64,000 nucleotides of DNA, from contig NZ_VIVR01000001.1 of assembly GCF_007828955.1 (NCBI RefSeq), positions 1,922,001 to 1,986,000 of the forward strand. Reading direction: 5' to 3'. The notes beneath the pieces were generated by a model. It was not told where the DNA came from and searched no databases. It saw nothing but the letters and a program-made list of their open reading frames with translations. How positions within the stretch are numbered: the stretch's first letter is position 1; every line of letters begins with the position of its first letter. Below are positions 43,048 through 51,428 of the stretch, piece after piece. The stretch is from Kitasatospora atroaurantiaca (lineage in GTDB: Bacteria; Actinomycetota; Actinomycetes; Streptomycetales; Streptomycetaceae). A program made the position numbers and the translations under genes.

Positions 43048-43135
43048 GCGGAGAGCTCCTGTGAATCGGTCAGGTTCAGGTCGGGTTCAGGGGTGCGCGG
43101 CGGCACGTGGGCACGGCGTCACGGTGGGCCGGGAG

Positions 43136-43978
43136 TCACGGGTTCGCGCCGGGGGTCATCGGGGCATGGGCGGTCCACGGATCGGTGACCCGGTGGGACA
43201 CCTTGGTCTCCAGGTCCCAGCCGTGCTTGTCCGCGAGCGAGACGAGGCTGCGTGCGGCGAGGTTCAGCCAGGGCCACTCGGTGGCCCAGTGCGCGGCGTC
43301 CACCAGCGCGACCGGCGCCGCCTCGGTGGCCTCCGAGGCCGGGTGGTGGCGCAGGTCGGCCGTGACGTACGCGTCGACGCCGGCGGCGCGGACCTCGGCG
43401 AAGAAGCTGTCACCGGAGCCGCCGCAGACCGCGACCCTGCTGATCAGCCGGTCCACGTTCCCCGCCACCCGGACGCCCGTGGCGGTGGCCGGAAGACCGG
43501 CGGCGACCTGGGCGGCGAAGGCGGAGAGGGTCAGCGGTGGTTCCAGGACGCCGATCCGGCCGGTGCCGCGACGGCCCGCCGGGTCGGTCGGGTCCGGGAT
43601 CAGCGGCGCGAGGACGCGCAGACCGACCGCCTCGGCGAGGGCGTCGGAGACACCCGGGTCGGCGTGGTCCGCGTTGGTGTGGGCGACGTGCAGGGCGATC
43701 CCGGCGCGGATCAGGGTGTGCACGACCCGGCCCTTGAAGCCGGTCGCCGCAACGCTGGTGGTGCCGCGCAGATAGAGGGGGTGGTGGGTGACCACCAGAT
43801 CGGCGCCCCACTCCACCGCCTCGTCGACCACCGCCTGCACGGGGTCGACGGCGAACAGGACGCGGCCGACCTGGGCCTCGGGGTCGCCGCAGACCAGGCC
43901 GACGGCGTCCCACGACTCCGCCCACTGCGGCGGGTAGAGCTCTTCGAGCGCGCTGATGACGTCGGACAGTTTCGGCAC
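43136..43978 (-). CDS. Nif3-like dinuclear metal centre protein
   Basis: 280 residues. Metal ligands fit VVTHHPLYLRG (His-His), HTNADHADPG and, near the end, VDAAHWATEWP. The family forms hexameric rings and may act as a GTP cyclohydrolase-like hydrolase; the role is unproven. First gene of the triad with the zinc ribbon and RNase H/phosphatase genes. Confidence 0.92.
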   Translation of the reverse strand: MPKLSDVISALEELYPPQWAESWDAVGLVCGDPEAQVGRVLFAVDPVQAVVDEAVEWGADLVVTHHPLYLRGTTSVAATGFKGRVVHTLIRAGIALHVAHTNADHADPGVSDALAEAVGLRVLAPLIPDPTDPAGRRGTGRIGVLEPPLTLSAFAAQVAAGLPATATGVRVAGNVDRLISRVAVCGGSGDSFFAEVRAAGVDAYVTADLRHHPASEATEAAPVALVDAAHWATEWPWLNLAARSLVSLADKHGWDLETKVSHRVTDPWTAHAPMTPGANP

Positions 43979-44465
43979 CTGTTGAGACTACCGCGCGCGA
44001 AGGGCCGCCCGGGCCCCGGCAGCGGGCCGCCGGGGCGTGCGCAGCCCGTACAGCTGCTCGTCAACCAGCGCGAAGCGGCGCTCAGGGGCAGACGGCCGGC
44101 CCGCCGGACGCCCCGAGTGACGCCCACCCGTCGTGCTCTGGTCACACCGTCGGGGTCGCACGCATTCGAAAACGAATCGAGATCACCCTTACGAGTGAAG
44201 TGACCCGCTGAGCGTTGAGCCACACCCTTCTCGAAAGTAACTTCAGTGGTGCGAACGAGAGTTGCCTCGACCAGGGGGGTCGAAAGGGCGCTCCACCGAA
44301 TTCCGGATCATTGCATTCCGCAGATCAGCCGATCTCGCGGGCGGCGGCGAGATGCTCCGGACGGCGGACGCGGCCGGGGTGATTCCCGTACTTCCGAAGA
44401 CCGATCAGGCCGAGGTGCCGGAGCAGTGGGCACCATCGGCGACGCGACGAAGGGGTGTGAAGCAG
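43979..44465. other. Upstream region of the lanthipeptide operon
   Basis: About 490 bp between divergent genes with no credible gene. It holds ATTCG-AAAA-CGAAT (44164-44177) and a TCAC-N8-GTGA dyad just after it, candidate regulatory sites for lanL. The open frame preceding the lanL start has no ribosome site and poor family similarity. Confidence 0.45.
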
Positions 44466-47228
44466 ATGGGGGCGGGCACACCGCTGCGTACGGCTGGGGG
44501 GCCGGGATCGGTCGGCGACGCGCCGGACGCGGACGGCACGTTGCTGGAGGTGGCGCGGGCGGCCGTGGCCGGTACCGGGAGCCGGGGAGGGGGCGGTGAC
44601 TGGGGGTTCACCGTCGAGGGCTTCTGGTGCACGGCCCGGCCGGCCGCGCCGGAGATACCCGAGCAAGGCTGGAAACTGCATGTCAGCGCAGCCTCCGAGG
44701 TGGCGGTGGAGGTACTCGCGGCCGTCGCCGCCGTCATCGCCGAGGACCCCTGCGCATTCAAGTTCGCCGCGGACCGGGAAAAGCTCCATGAACTGAATTC
44801 CCGGAACAGCGAGCGCGGCTCGGCCGGGAAATTCATCACCGTTTACCCGGCCGACGAAGAGCAATTCCGGCGGATCGCCGAGGAATTACACCGCGCGACG
44901 GAGAGCCTGCCGGGCCCGACCGTGCTCTCCGACCGGCCGTACGCGCCGGGCAGCCGGGTGCACTACCGGTACGGCGCCTTCGCGGGCCGCGCCGAGCTCG
45001 GCAACGACGGCGCGTACCGCTCGATGCTGTACGGACCGGACGGCGCCCGCATCGAGGACGTCCGCACCGCGAGCTACCGATGTCCGCCCTGGGCGGTCGA
45101 CCCCGTCGAGGGGAGGGGGTCGACCAAACCGAGCGGGGCCAGGCCCGGCCCGGGCGGGGTGCTGCTGGGCGGCCGGTACGCGCTGACGGCCGCCGTACGC
45201 CACGGCGCCAAGGGGGGCGTCTTCCTGGGCCGGGACACCGCGAGCGGCGCCGAGGTCGTGGTCAAGCAGGCCCGGGCGCACATCGAGGTGGACCGCTCCG
45301 GTACCGAGGCCAGGGCCGCCCTGCGCCACGAGGCACGGCTGCTGGCCCGGCTCGACGGCCAGGAGCTCACGCCCCGCCCGGTCCAGCTGCTCGAGCAGGG
45401 CGACTCGCTCTTTCTGGTGCAGGAACGCATCCCCGGCCAGCCGCTGGGCAGTTGGGTCGCCGGGCGGTTACGGCGGGACGGCGCACCGGATGTCGCCTGG
45501 GCGGAGGCCGGTCCGATGGCGCTCGCCCTGGTCGAGCTGCTGGAGCGGGTGCACGCCGAGGGGCTGGTGCTGCGCGACCTGGCACCGGGCAATGTGATGG
45601 TCCGGCCCGACGGCCGGCTCCGGCTGATCGACCTGGAGCTCGCGGCCCCCGTCGGAACCACCGCGGGTTCGGCCGGCACCCCCGGGTACCGCGCGCCCGA
45701 GCAGGGCCCCGTCCGGCTCTGCTCCCCCGCCGAGTTCAGCGCCGACCTGTACGCAATGGGCGGACTGTTCTTCCTGCTGGCCACCGGGCACGACCCGCTG
45801 CTGCCCGAGGATCTGCCCCGGGCCCGCCCGGTCGCCGAGCGGCTCGGCCGCTGGCTGGCGCTGGCCGCACGTGAGGGCGGCACGGCGCGCCGGCTGGCCC
45901 CGATCGTGCTCGGGCTGCGCGCCGAGGAGCCCGGGCAGCGCTGGAGTCTGGCCCGGGTCCGGGCTGCACTGGCGGACTCGGTACCGCTGCAGACCGCCCC
46001 GCCCGCAGGCGAGCCCCTGCTCGACCGGCTGCTCCATGACGGCCTGCGGCACCTGGCCCTGACCGCCACCCCGCAGCGCCGCGACCGGCTCTGGCCCACC
46101 GTCCCGGCCGGGCAGCTCACCGACCCCTGCAACGTCCAGCACGGCGCGGCCGGCGTGCTCGCGGTGCTCGCCCGCGCGGCCTGTGCGCCACTGCCCGGGC
46201 CCGTCCGTGAATCGGCCCGCGACACCGCGAAGTTGGCGGCCGAGTGGATCGAACGGCGCTGCGCCGCCGAGCCCGTCGTGCTGCCAGGCCTGCACTTCGG
46301 CCGGTCCGGTACCGCCTGGGCCCTGCTGGACGCCGCCGAGGCGCTGGCCGACCCGGCGCTCGCCGACCGGGCCGCCGCGCTGGCGCGGCGCGTCCAGCTC
46401 ACCTGGCCCAACCCCGACGTCTGCCACGGCGCGGCCGGCGCCGGCTTCCTGCAGCTGCGGCTGTACCGCTCCACCGGATCGAGCGAGTTCCTCGACCGAG
46501 CGGCCGCGTGCGCCCATGGCCTGCTGGCCGCCGCGCAGCGCGAGCCGTACGGCACGGTCTGGCCCGTGCCGAGGAGCTTCGACTCCAGCCTGGCCGGGGT
46601 CACGCATCTCGGGTACGCCCACGGGGTGGCGGGAGTCGGTGCCTTCCTGCTCGCGGCCGCCGAGGCCACCGGCGACGACGAGCTGCTCACCTCGGCCCGG
46701 CAGGCCGCCGGGACGCTGGCCGCGACCGTCCGGCGCGAGGGCGCGGCCGGCTGGTGGCCGCAGAGCGAAGGCGACCCGGAGAGCGTCCGGCTGGCGCACT
46801 GGTGCAGCGGTTCGTCCGGTGTGGGCAGCTTCCTGGTCCGCCTCTGGCAGGCGACCGGGGACAGCGACGCGTACGAGCTGGCGCTCGCGGCCGGGCAGGC
46901 GGTGCTGGACGGCCGCTGGCACAGCGGGGTCTGCGCCTGCCACGGCCTGGCCGGCAACGGCGAGTACCTGCTCGACCTGGCCGAGGCCACCGGCGAGCGC
47001 CGGTTCCGCTCCGGCGCCGAGGAGTTGGCCCGGCTGATCGCGGCCCGCGCGGCACTGCGGGACGGCCGGCTCATCCTCCCCGACGAGACCGGTACGGGCT
47101 GCACCCCGGCCTACGGCACGGGCACCTCGGGCGCCCTCGCCTTCCTGCTACGGCTGCGGCACGGCGGCCCGCGGATCTGGCTCGATCCGCAACCGCTCGG
47201 CGCAGGCCTGACCATGAGCCGGCCTTGA
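44466..47228 (+). CDS. Class IV lanthipeptide synthetase (LanL)
   Basis: About 920 residues. The lyase region has RNSERGSAGKFITVYP near residue 115, HYRYGAF and GARIEDVRTASYRCPPW. The kinase has VVVKQARA (Lys about 265), LRDLAPGNVMV (about 368) and IDLEL in place of DFG. The LanC-like cyclase keeps all three zinc ligands: Cys in HWCSGSSG (about 779) and Cys-His in CACHGLAG (about 823). These ligands are present in class IV LanL and missing in class III LanKC, so class IV is preferred. Start: ATG 44466 with AAGGGG upstream; GTG 44457 is an alternative. It dehydrates Ser/Thr and closes thioether rings in the precursor. Confidence 0.9.
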   Translation: MGAGTPLRTAGGPGSVGDAPDADGTLLEVARAAVAGTGSRGGGGDWGFTVEGFWCTARPAAPEIPEQGWKLHVSAASEVAVEVLAAVAAVIAEDPCAFKFAADREKLHELNSRNSERGSAGKFITVYPADEEQFRRIAEELHRATESLPGPTVLSDRPYAPGSRVHYRYGAFAGRAELGNDGAYRSMLYGPDGARIEDVRTASYRCPPWAVDPVEGRGSTKPSGARPGPGGVLLGGRYALTAAVRHGAKGGVFLGRDTASGAEVVVKQARAHIEVDRSGTEARAALRHEARLLARLDGQELTPRPVQLLEQGDSLFLVQERIPGQPLGSWVAGRLRRDGAPDVAWAEAGPMALALVELLERVHAEGLVLRDLAPGNVMVRPDGRLRLIDLELAAPVGTTAGSAGTPGYRAPEQGPVRLCSPAEFSADLYAMGGLFFLLATGHDPLLPEDLPRARPVAERLGRWLALAAREGGTARRLAPIVLGLRAEEPGQRWSLARVRAALADSVPLQTAPPAGEPLLDRLLHDGLRHLALTATPQRRDRLWPTVPAGQLTDPCNVQHGAAGVLAVLARAACAPLPGPVRESARDTAKLAAEWIERRCAAEPVVLPGLHFGRSGTAWALLDAAEALADPALADRAAALARRVQLTWPNPDVCHGAAGAGFLQLRLYRSTGSSEFLDRAAACAHGLLAAAQREPYGTVWPVPRSFDSSLAGVTHLGYAHGVAGVGAFLLAAAEATGDDELLTSARQAAGTLAATVRREGAAGWWPQSEGDPESVRLAHWCSGSSGVGSFLVRLWQATGDSDAYELALAAGQAVLDGRWHSGVCACHGLAGNGEYLLDLAEATGERRFRSGAEELARLIAARAALRDGRLILPDETGTGCTPAYGTGTSGALAFLLRLRHGGPRIWLDPQPLGAGLTMSRP

Positions 47229-47278
47229 CACCCCGTCCGACCACTCCACTCGACCACTCAACCGGAGGTGAGCCCACG

Positions 47279-49312
47279 ATGAGCATCGCCACCCGCACCA
47301 CAGCCCAGGCGTTGCGCCGACTGAGCTTCACCTTCGCCCCCGACGGCTCCCACGCCGCCTGTCTGGCGGCCGGCGCCGACGGCGGCTGGTACGCCGAGAG
47401 CTGGCGGCTGCCCGCCGACGGACCGGCCGAACCGACCGCACTGCCGCTGCCCGGAAACCGCTCGGAGAGTCTTCGCTCGCAGTTGGTCTCGCTGCCAGAC
47501 GGCCGGGTCCTGGTCTGCCGGCATGACGGAGACCGGCACAGCCTGATCCTGGTGTCGCCGCCGAGCCCCGAACACCCGGTCACCGAGCAGCAGTTGACCA
47601 CCCTCCGGATGCCCGGCCTGCGCCTGCTGCCGCTGCCCGGCGGCGCGCGGGCGGCCGACGCGCCGGTGGCCGTCGCGCTCGGCACCGACACCCGGCCGGT
47701 CACCACGGTGTGGCTGGTGGCCGCCGACGGTTCGGAGCCCGAGCAGGTGGCCGAGCTCCCCGGGCTGCACGGCGGCGGCGTCTGGCTCGACCGCGCCGGG
47801 CGGCTGCTCGCCCTCGACCGGGTCACCTCCGGCGTCGTCAAGTCCGTCGCGCTGGACCTCGAACTCGGCCGGGTCACACCCCTGTTGGAGATCGCCGAGC
47901 GCAGCAACGACCGACTGGTGCTGTTCGACCCGGACACCCGCTTCGCGATGGTGCGCAGCGACGCCCCCGGCACCGACCGGCTCGGCTGGGGCGTCCTGGG
48001 CGGCGCGGAGCCGCTGCGCTTCCCGGAGTGCCTGCACGTCCCGGGGATGTTCCTGCGGCCGATCGCCCAGTCGCCCTCCCCTGCCATGGGCACCGAAGCA
48101 CCTTCCCAGGACCTCGCGGACGGTCCCCGGGTCGTGCTGCAGATCGACCGCGGCGCCGCCTCGGCGCTCGCCCTCTGGCAGTCGGCGGGCGGGCACCTCG
48201 ATCCGCTGCCGGTACCGCCCGGGCGGCTGGGCGCGGTCGGCCACTGGTCGGCGGCGGGCCTGCGGATGCCGTACTCGGCACCGGACCACCCGGCCGGGCT
48301 GGCCACCCTCGACGTCGACACCCTGCTCGGCCTCGGTGCGACGGGCGCGCCCTCGGCCATGGCCCTGCCGCTCCAGCTGGCGCCGCTCGCCCACGGCGGG
48401 CCGGCCGGCGCCGGACGGGAGGCGGCGCTGCCCTGGGCCTCACCCGCCCGCGTCTCCCGCACCTCGCCCACCTCGCCGCCCGGCTGGCGGCTGGACGCCA
48501 GCGCCAAGCCCGGCGACGGCACCCGCTGGCACTCCGCGCAGAGCCTGGAGCTGGCCGGCCCGGCCGGCCCGATCGAGGCCGTGGTGTACGGCGGCGACGC
48601 CTGGCTGAGCACCCCGCACCTGGTGATCGCCCTGCACGGCGGCCCGGCGGACGCCTGGCGGCTGGAGTTCGACCCGGCGCTTCAGCGGATGGCGGCCGAG
48701 GGCCTGGCGGTGGTCGCGCCCAACCAGCGCGGCAGCACCGGCTACGGCCTGGAGCACGCGATGACCATCCGCGGCGCCTGGGGCGGCCCCGACCTCGAGG
48801 ACATCCTGCACCTGATCGAGGGGCTGTCAGGGCAGCGGGCAGCGCTCGGACTCGAGCCGCCGTCCCTGTTCGGCGTGAGCTACGGAGCCTTCCTCGCCCT
48901 GCTCGCGGCCGCCCACACCCCGGATGAACACATCGCCCGCTGTGCCGTGGTCGCTCCCTTCCTGTCCGGTGCCCGGCTGCTGGCCGAGGCGGCCGCGCCG
49001 GTCCGGGCGCTGACCACCCGGCTCGGCGGGGGCGATCCGATCGAGGACGCCCGCGGCCCCCGCGACGCGCTCCAGCTCGTCCACCGGATCACCGCGCCGC
49101 TGCTGATCCTGCACGGCGACCGGGACGAAGTGGTGCCCGTCAGCCAGTCCCGTTCGCTGCGCCACGAGTTGCTGCGGATCGGCCGGGCGGAGGGATCCGA
49201 CTTCCGCTACGTGGAGGCCGCCGGGGCCGGGCACGAGGTGCTGGCCGAGGAGGGCGCCGCCGTGCTGCACGAGCTGCTGGCCGCCTTCCTGCGGACCGGG
49301 CGGCCCACCTGA
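47279..49312 (+). CDS. S9 family prolyl-oligopeptidase-like peptidase
   Basis: 677 residues. A beta-propeller-like N-terminal part (about 1-440) precedes an alpha/beta hydrolase with LVIALHGGPADAWRLEF, Ser534 (in GVSYGAF), Asp616 (HGDRDEVVP) and His652 (GAGHEV). There is no signal peptide. Acylaminoacyl and prolyl oligopeptidase-type enzymes remove leaders in several class III lanthipeptide pathways, so a leader protease role is likely. GGAGGTGAG precedes the ATG at 47279, 50 bp after lanL. Two hairpins follow it before the precursor gene. Confidence 0.87.
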   Translation: MSIATRTTAQALRRLSFTFAPDGSHAACLAAGADGGWYAESWRLPADGPAEPTALPLPGNRSESLRSQLVSLPDGRVLVCRHDGDRHSLILVSPPSPEHPVTEQQLTTLRMPGLRLLPLPGGARAADAPVAVALGTDTRPVTTVWLVAADGSEPEQVAELPGLHGGGVWLDRAGRLLALDRVTSGVVKSVALDLELGRVTPLLEIAERSNDRLVLFDPDTRFAMVRSDAPGTDRLGWGVLGGAEPLRFPECLHVPGMFLRPIAQSPSPAMGTEAPSQDLADGPRVVLQIDRGAASALALWQSAGGHLDPLPVPPGRLGAVGHWSAAGLRMPYSAPDHPAGLATLDVDTLLGLGATGAPSAMALPLQLAPLAHGGPAGAGREAALPWASPARVSRTSPTSPPGWRLDASAKPGDGTRWHSAQSLELAGPAGPIEAVVYGGDAWLSTPHLVIALHGGPADAWRLEFDPALQRMAAEGLAVVAPNQRGSTGYGLEHAMTIRGAWGGPDLEDILHLIEGLSGQRAALGLEPPSLFGVSYGAFLALLAAAHTPDEHIARCAVVAPFLSGARLLAEAAAPVRALTTRLGGGDPIEDARGPRDALQLVHRITAPLLILHGDRDEVVPVSQSRSLRHELLRIGRAEGSDFRYVEAAGAGHEVLAEEGAAVLHELLAAFLRTGRPT

Positions 49313-49316
49313 GACT

Positions 49317-49346
49317 TCCCGGGCCCGACGAGCGGCGGGCCCGGGA
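49317..49346 (+). terminator. Hairpin 1 between the S9 peptidase and lanA
   Basis: Perfect 11-bp arms (49317-49327 and 49336-49346) just after the peptidase stop. Confidence 0.7.
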
Positions 49347-49353
49347 GACAGAC

Positions 49354-49378
49354 CTGCGGCGGAGGGGTTCCGCCGCAG
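49354..49378 (+). terminator. Hairpin 2 between the S9 peptidase and lanA
   Basis: 10-bp arms (49354-49363 and 49369-49378) with a 5-base loop; lies in the leader region of lanA. Confidence 0.65.
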
Positions 49379-49451
49379 CTGCCACCACCGAGTGGCAACG
49401 CACCGCCGGTCGCACCGCGCGGCCGGTGACCACCAAGGGGAGGACCCAATC

Positions 49452-49595
49452 ATGGAGAACATGCTGGACTTCGAGACCGACCTCGCGGCCCTGCAGGAGC
49501 TGCCCGAGACCGAGTCCGTCGAGCTGACCGGCCACGGCGGCGGCTGCCAGTACACCTGTCTGATCCTGACCTGCCTGATCTTCACCATCAGCTAG
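49452..49595 (+). CDS. Class IV lanthipeptide precursor (LanA), venezuelin-like leader
   Basis: 47 residues. The leader reads MENMLDFETDLAALQELPETESV and the LPET(D/E)xV segment is that of venezuelin-type class IV precursors. The core after GHGGG has Cys32, Cys36 and Cys41 with Thr35, Thr40, Thr45 and Ser47, and is strongly hydrophobic (LILT, LIFTIS). One or more of Thr26 and Thr35/40 can pair with the cysteines; the exact rings cannot be told. GGGGAGG lies nine bases before the ATG. It is bracketed by hairpins at 49354-49378 and 49621-49657, and followed by two transporter genes. Confidence 0.9.
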   Translation: MENMLDFETDLAALQELPETESVELTGHGGGCQYTCLILTCLIFTIS

Positions 49596-49620
49596 TAGCA
49601 GGCGGACAGACCGGTCGACC

Positions 49621-49657
49621 GGGCCGCGCCACGCCCTTCAGGGGGGTGGCGCGGCCC
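49621..49657 (+). terminator. Hairpin after lanA
   Basis: Perfect 12-bp arms (49621-49632 and 49646-49657), 26 bp after the precursor stop and before the transporters. Confidence 0.75.
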
Positions 49658-49703
49658 TCCCACACTCACGGAGCACTTCCCACACTCACCGAGGGGTTGC
49701 AGG

Positions 49704-51332
49704 ATGCGCGGCTGGGCCCTGGTCCTCGCACTGGCCGTCCCCATGGAGGCGGCCGCGACACTCGCACTGCCCGGCACGGTCGCCGGGGCGGTCGACGCCG
49801 TGCTCGGCGGGCCGGCCGCCGCTCCCGTCACCCTGCTCGGCGGCGTCCTGTTGATCGGCGCGGCCGCCGGTGCACTGGCCGCCGCGGCCGGCCCCGCCTG
49901 CACCGCCCAGGCCACCGTCGCCCTTCGCGGCTGGCTGCTACGGCACGTCCTGGCGATCGGACCCGCGCCGCAGGGGCCGCCCAGCGGCGATCTGACCTCT
50001 CGGCTGGTCGGCTCGGCGGCGGACGCCGGCGGGGCGCTCCCGGCCCGGCTCGGCGCGGCCACCGCGCTGCTGACCTCGCTGGGCGCGGTGATCGGGCTCG
50101 GCCTGCTCTCGCCCTGGCTGGCCCTGGCCTTCTTCGCCGGGGTGCTGCCCGGCGTCGTCCTGATCCGCCTCTTCCTGCGCGAGGCCGGGCAGGTCTTCAC
50201 CCGGTACCAGGAGGTGCAGTCCGAACTGGCCGCCCGGCTCACCGGTGCGCTGGCCGGCTTGCGCAGCATCCACGCGGCCGGGGCCGAGGACCGGGAGGCC
50301 CGGCGGGTGCTCCGTCCACTGCCCCGGCTCTCGGCCGCCGGCCATGCCCTGTGGTCCGCCCAGCGCCGTACGGTCTGGCAGGCGACCCTGCTCGTCGCCG
50401 TGGTGGAGCTGGCCGTGCTGGCCACCGCCGGGTGGCAGGTGGCGGCGGGCGCGCTGCCCCCCGGAGCCCTGGCCGCGGCCGCCGGGTGGGCGGCGCTCGG
50501 CGTGGGCTTCTTCGAGCAGGTCGAGGCGCTGGTCGGGGTCGCCCACGCACGGGCCGGCCGCGCCCGGGTCGACGAGGTGCTGGCGACGGCCGCGCCGCGC
50601 CACGGCACGCGGCTCCTTCCCGACGGGCCGGGCGAGTTGACCTTCAGCGGGGTGGTGGTGAGGGACGGCGAGGACGTGCTGCTCGGGCCCCTGGACCTCA
50701 CCGTTCCCGGCGGCAGCACGGTCGCCTTGGTGGGCCGCTCCGGCTCGGGCAAGTCACTGCTCACGGCGCTGGTCGGCCGCCTGCGTGAACCCGACTCCGG
50801 GCGGGTGCTGATCGACGGGGTGCCGGTGGACGAGCTGACCGGCACGGAGCTGCGCAGAGCGGTCGGGTACGCCTTCGAGCGGCCGGTCCTGGTCGGCGCC
50901 ACGGTCGGGGACGCGCTGGAGGGCGCGGGCCCGGCACAGGCGCGCGCCGCCCGCGCCGACAGCTTCCTGGAGCGCCTGCCGCAGGGGTACCGGACACCAC
51001 TCGCGGAACTGCGCCTGTCCGGCGGCGAGCTGCAACGCCTCGGCCTGGCACGCCTGTTGGCCCAGCAACCGCGCATCGTGGTGCTCGACGACGCCACCTC
51101 CAGCCTCGACATGGCGACCGAGCACCAGGTCACCGAGGCCCTCGCGGACTCCACCCGGGGCCGCACCCGGCTCGTGGTGGCCCATCGCGCCCAGGCCGCC
51201 GCCCGGGCCGACCTGGTGGCCTGGCTGGACGGCGGCCGACTGCGCGCGCTCGCCCCGCACGCGGACCTCCTCGCCGACCCCGACTACCGCGCCGCCCTGT
51301 CCGGGGCCGCCCTCGACCCCGCCGCCCGGTGA
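49704..51332 (+). CDS. Lanthipeptide ABC transporter 1 (permease-ATPase)
   Basis: 542 residues. About six hydrophobic helices (first from residue 3) precede an ATPase with GRSGSGKS (about 346), LSGGELQRL, VVLDDATSSLD and LVVAHRAQA. No C39 peptidase domain is attached, so leader removal is left to the S9 peptidase or occurs outside. The ATG at 49704 has GAGGGG upstream. It probably forms a heterodimer with the next protein. Confidence 0.88.
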   Translation: MRGWALVLALAVPMEAAATLALPGTVAGAVDAVLGGPAAAPVTLLGGVLLIGAAAGALAAAAGPACTAQATVALRGWLLRHVLAIGPAPQGPPSGDLTSRLVGSAADAGGALPARLGAATALLTSLGAVIGLGLLSPWLALAFFAGVLPGVVLIRLFLREAGQVFTRYQEVQSELAARLTGALAGLRSIHAAGAEDREARRVLRPLPRLSAAGHALWSAQRRTVWQATLLVAVVELAVLATAGWQVAAGALPPGALAAAAGWAALGVGFFEQVEALVGVAHARAGRARVDEVLATAAPRHGTRLLPDGPGELTFSGVVVRDGEDVLLGPLDLTVPGGSTVALVGRSGSGKSLLTALVGRLREPDSGRVLIDGVPVDELTGTELRRAVGYAFERPVLVGATVGDALEGAGPAQARAARADSFLERLPQGYRTPLAELRLSGGELQRLGLARLLAQQPRIVVLDDATSSLDMATEHQVTEALADSTRGRTRLVVAHRAQAAARADLVAWLDGGRLRALAPHADLLADPDYRAALSGAALDPAAR

Positions 51333-51380
51333 TACCCACCGCGGGCGACCGCTCGGATCCGTACGGAAGGAGGTCCGTTG

Positions 51381-51428
51381 ATGGATCGTCGTCGTGAGCT
51401 CCGTACGGCCCGCGCGGGGGGACGCTGA
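51381..51428 (+). CDS. 15-residue leader ORF coupled to transporter 2
   Basis: A strong AAGGAGG precedes ATG 51381; the frame encodes MDRRRELRTARAGGR and its stop overlaps the next ATG (TGATG). The sequence of transporter 2 starts in a different frame. This suggests translational coupling rather than a functional peptide. Confidence 0.45.
   Translation: MDRRRELRTARAGGR

Noticed and set aside
44466..47228. Class III (RamC/LabKC-like) assignment of the lanthipeptide synthetase
   Set aside because: The cyclase retains the Cys and Cys-His zinc ligands and the precursor leader is venezuelin-like, favouring class IV.
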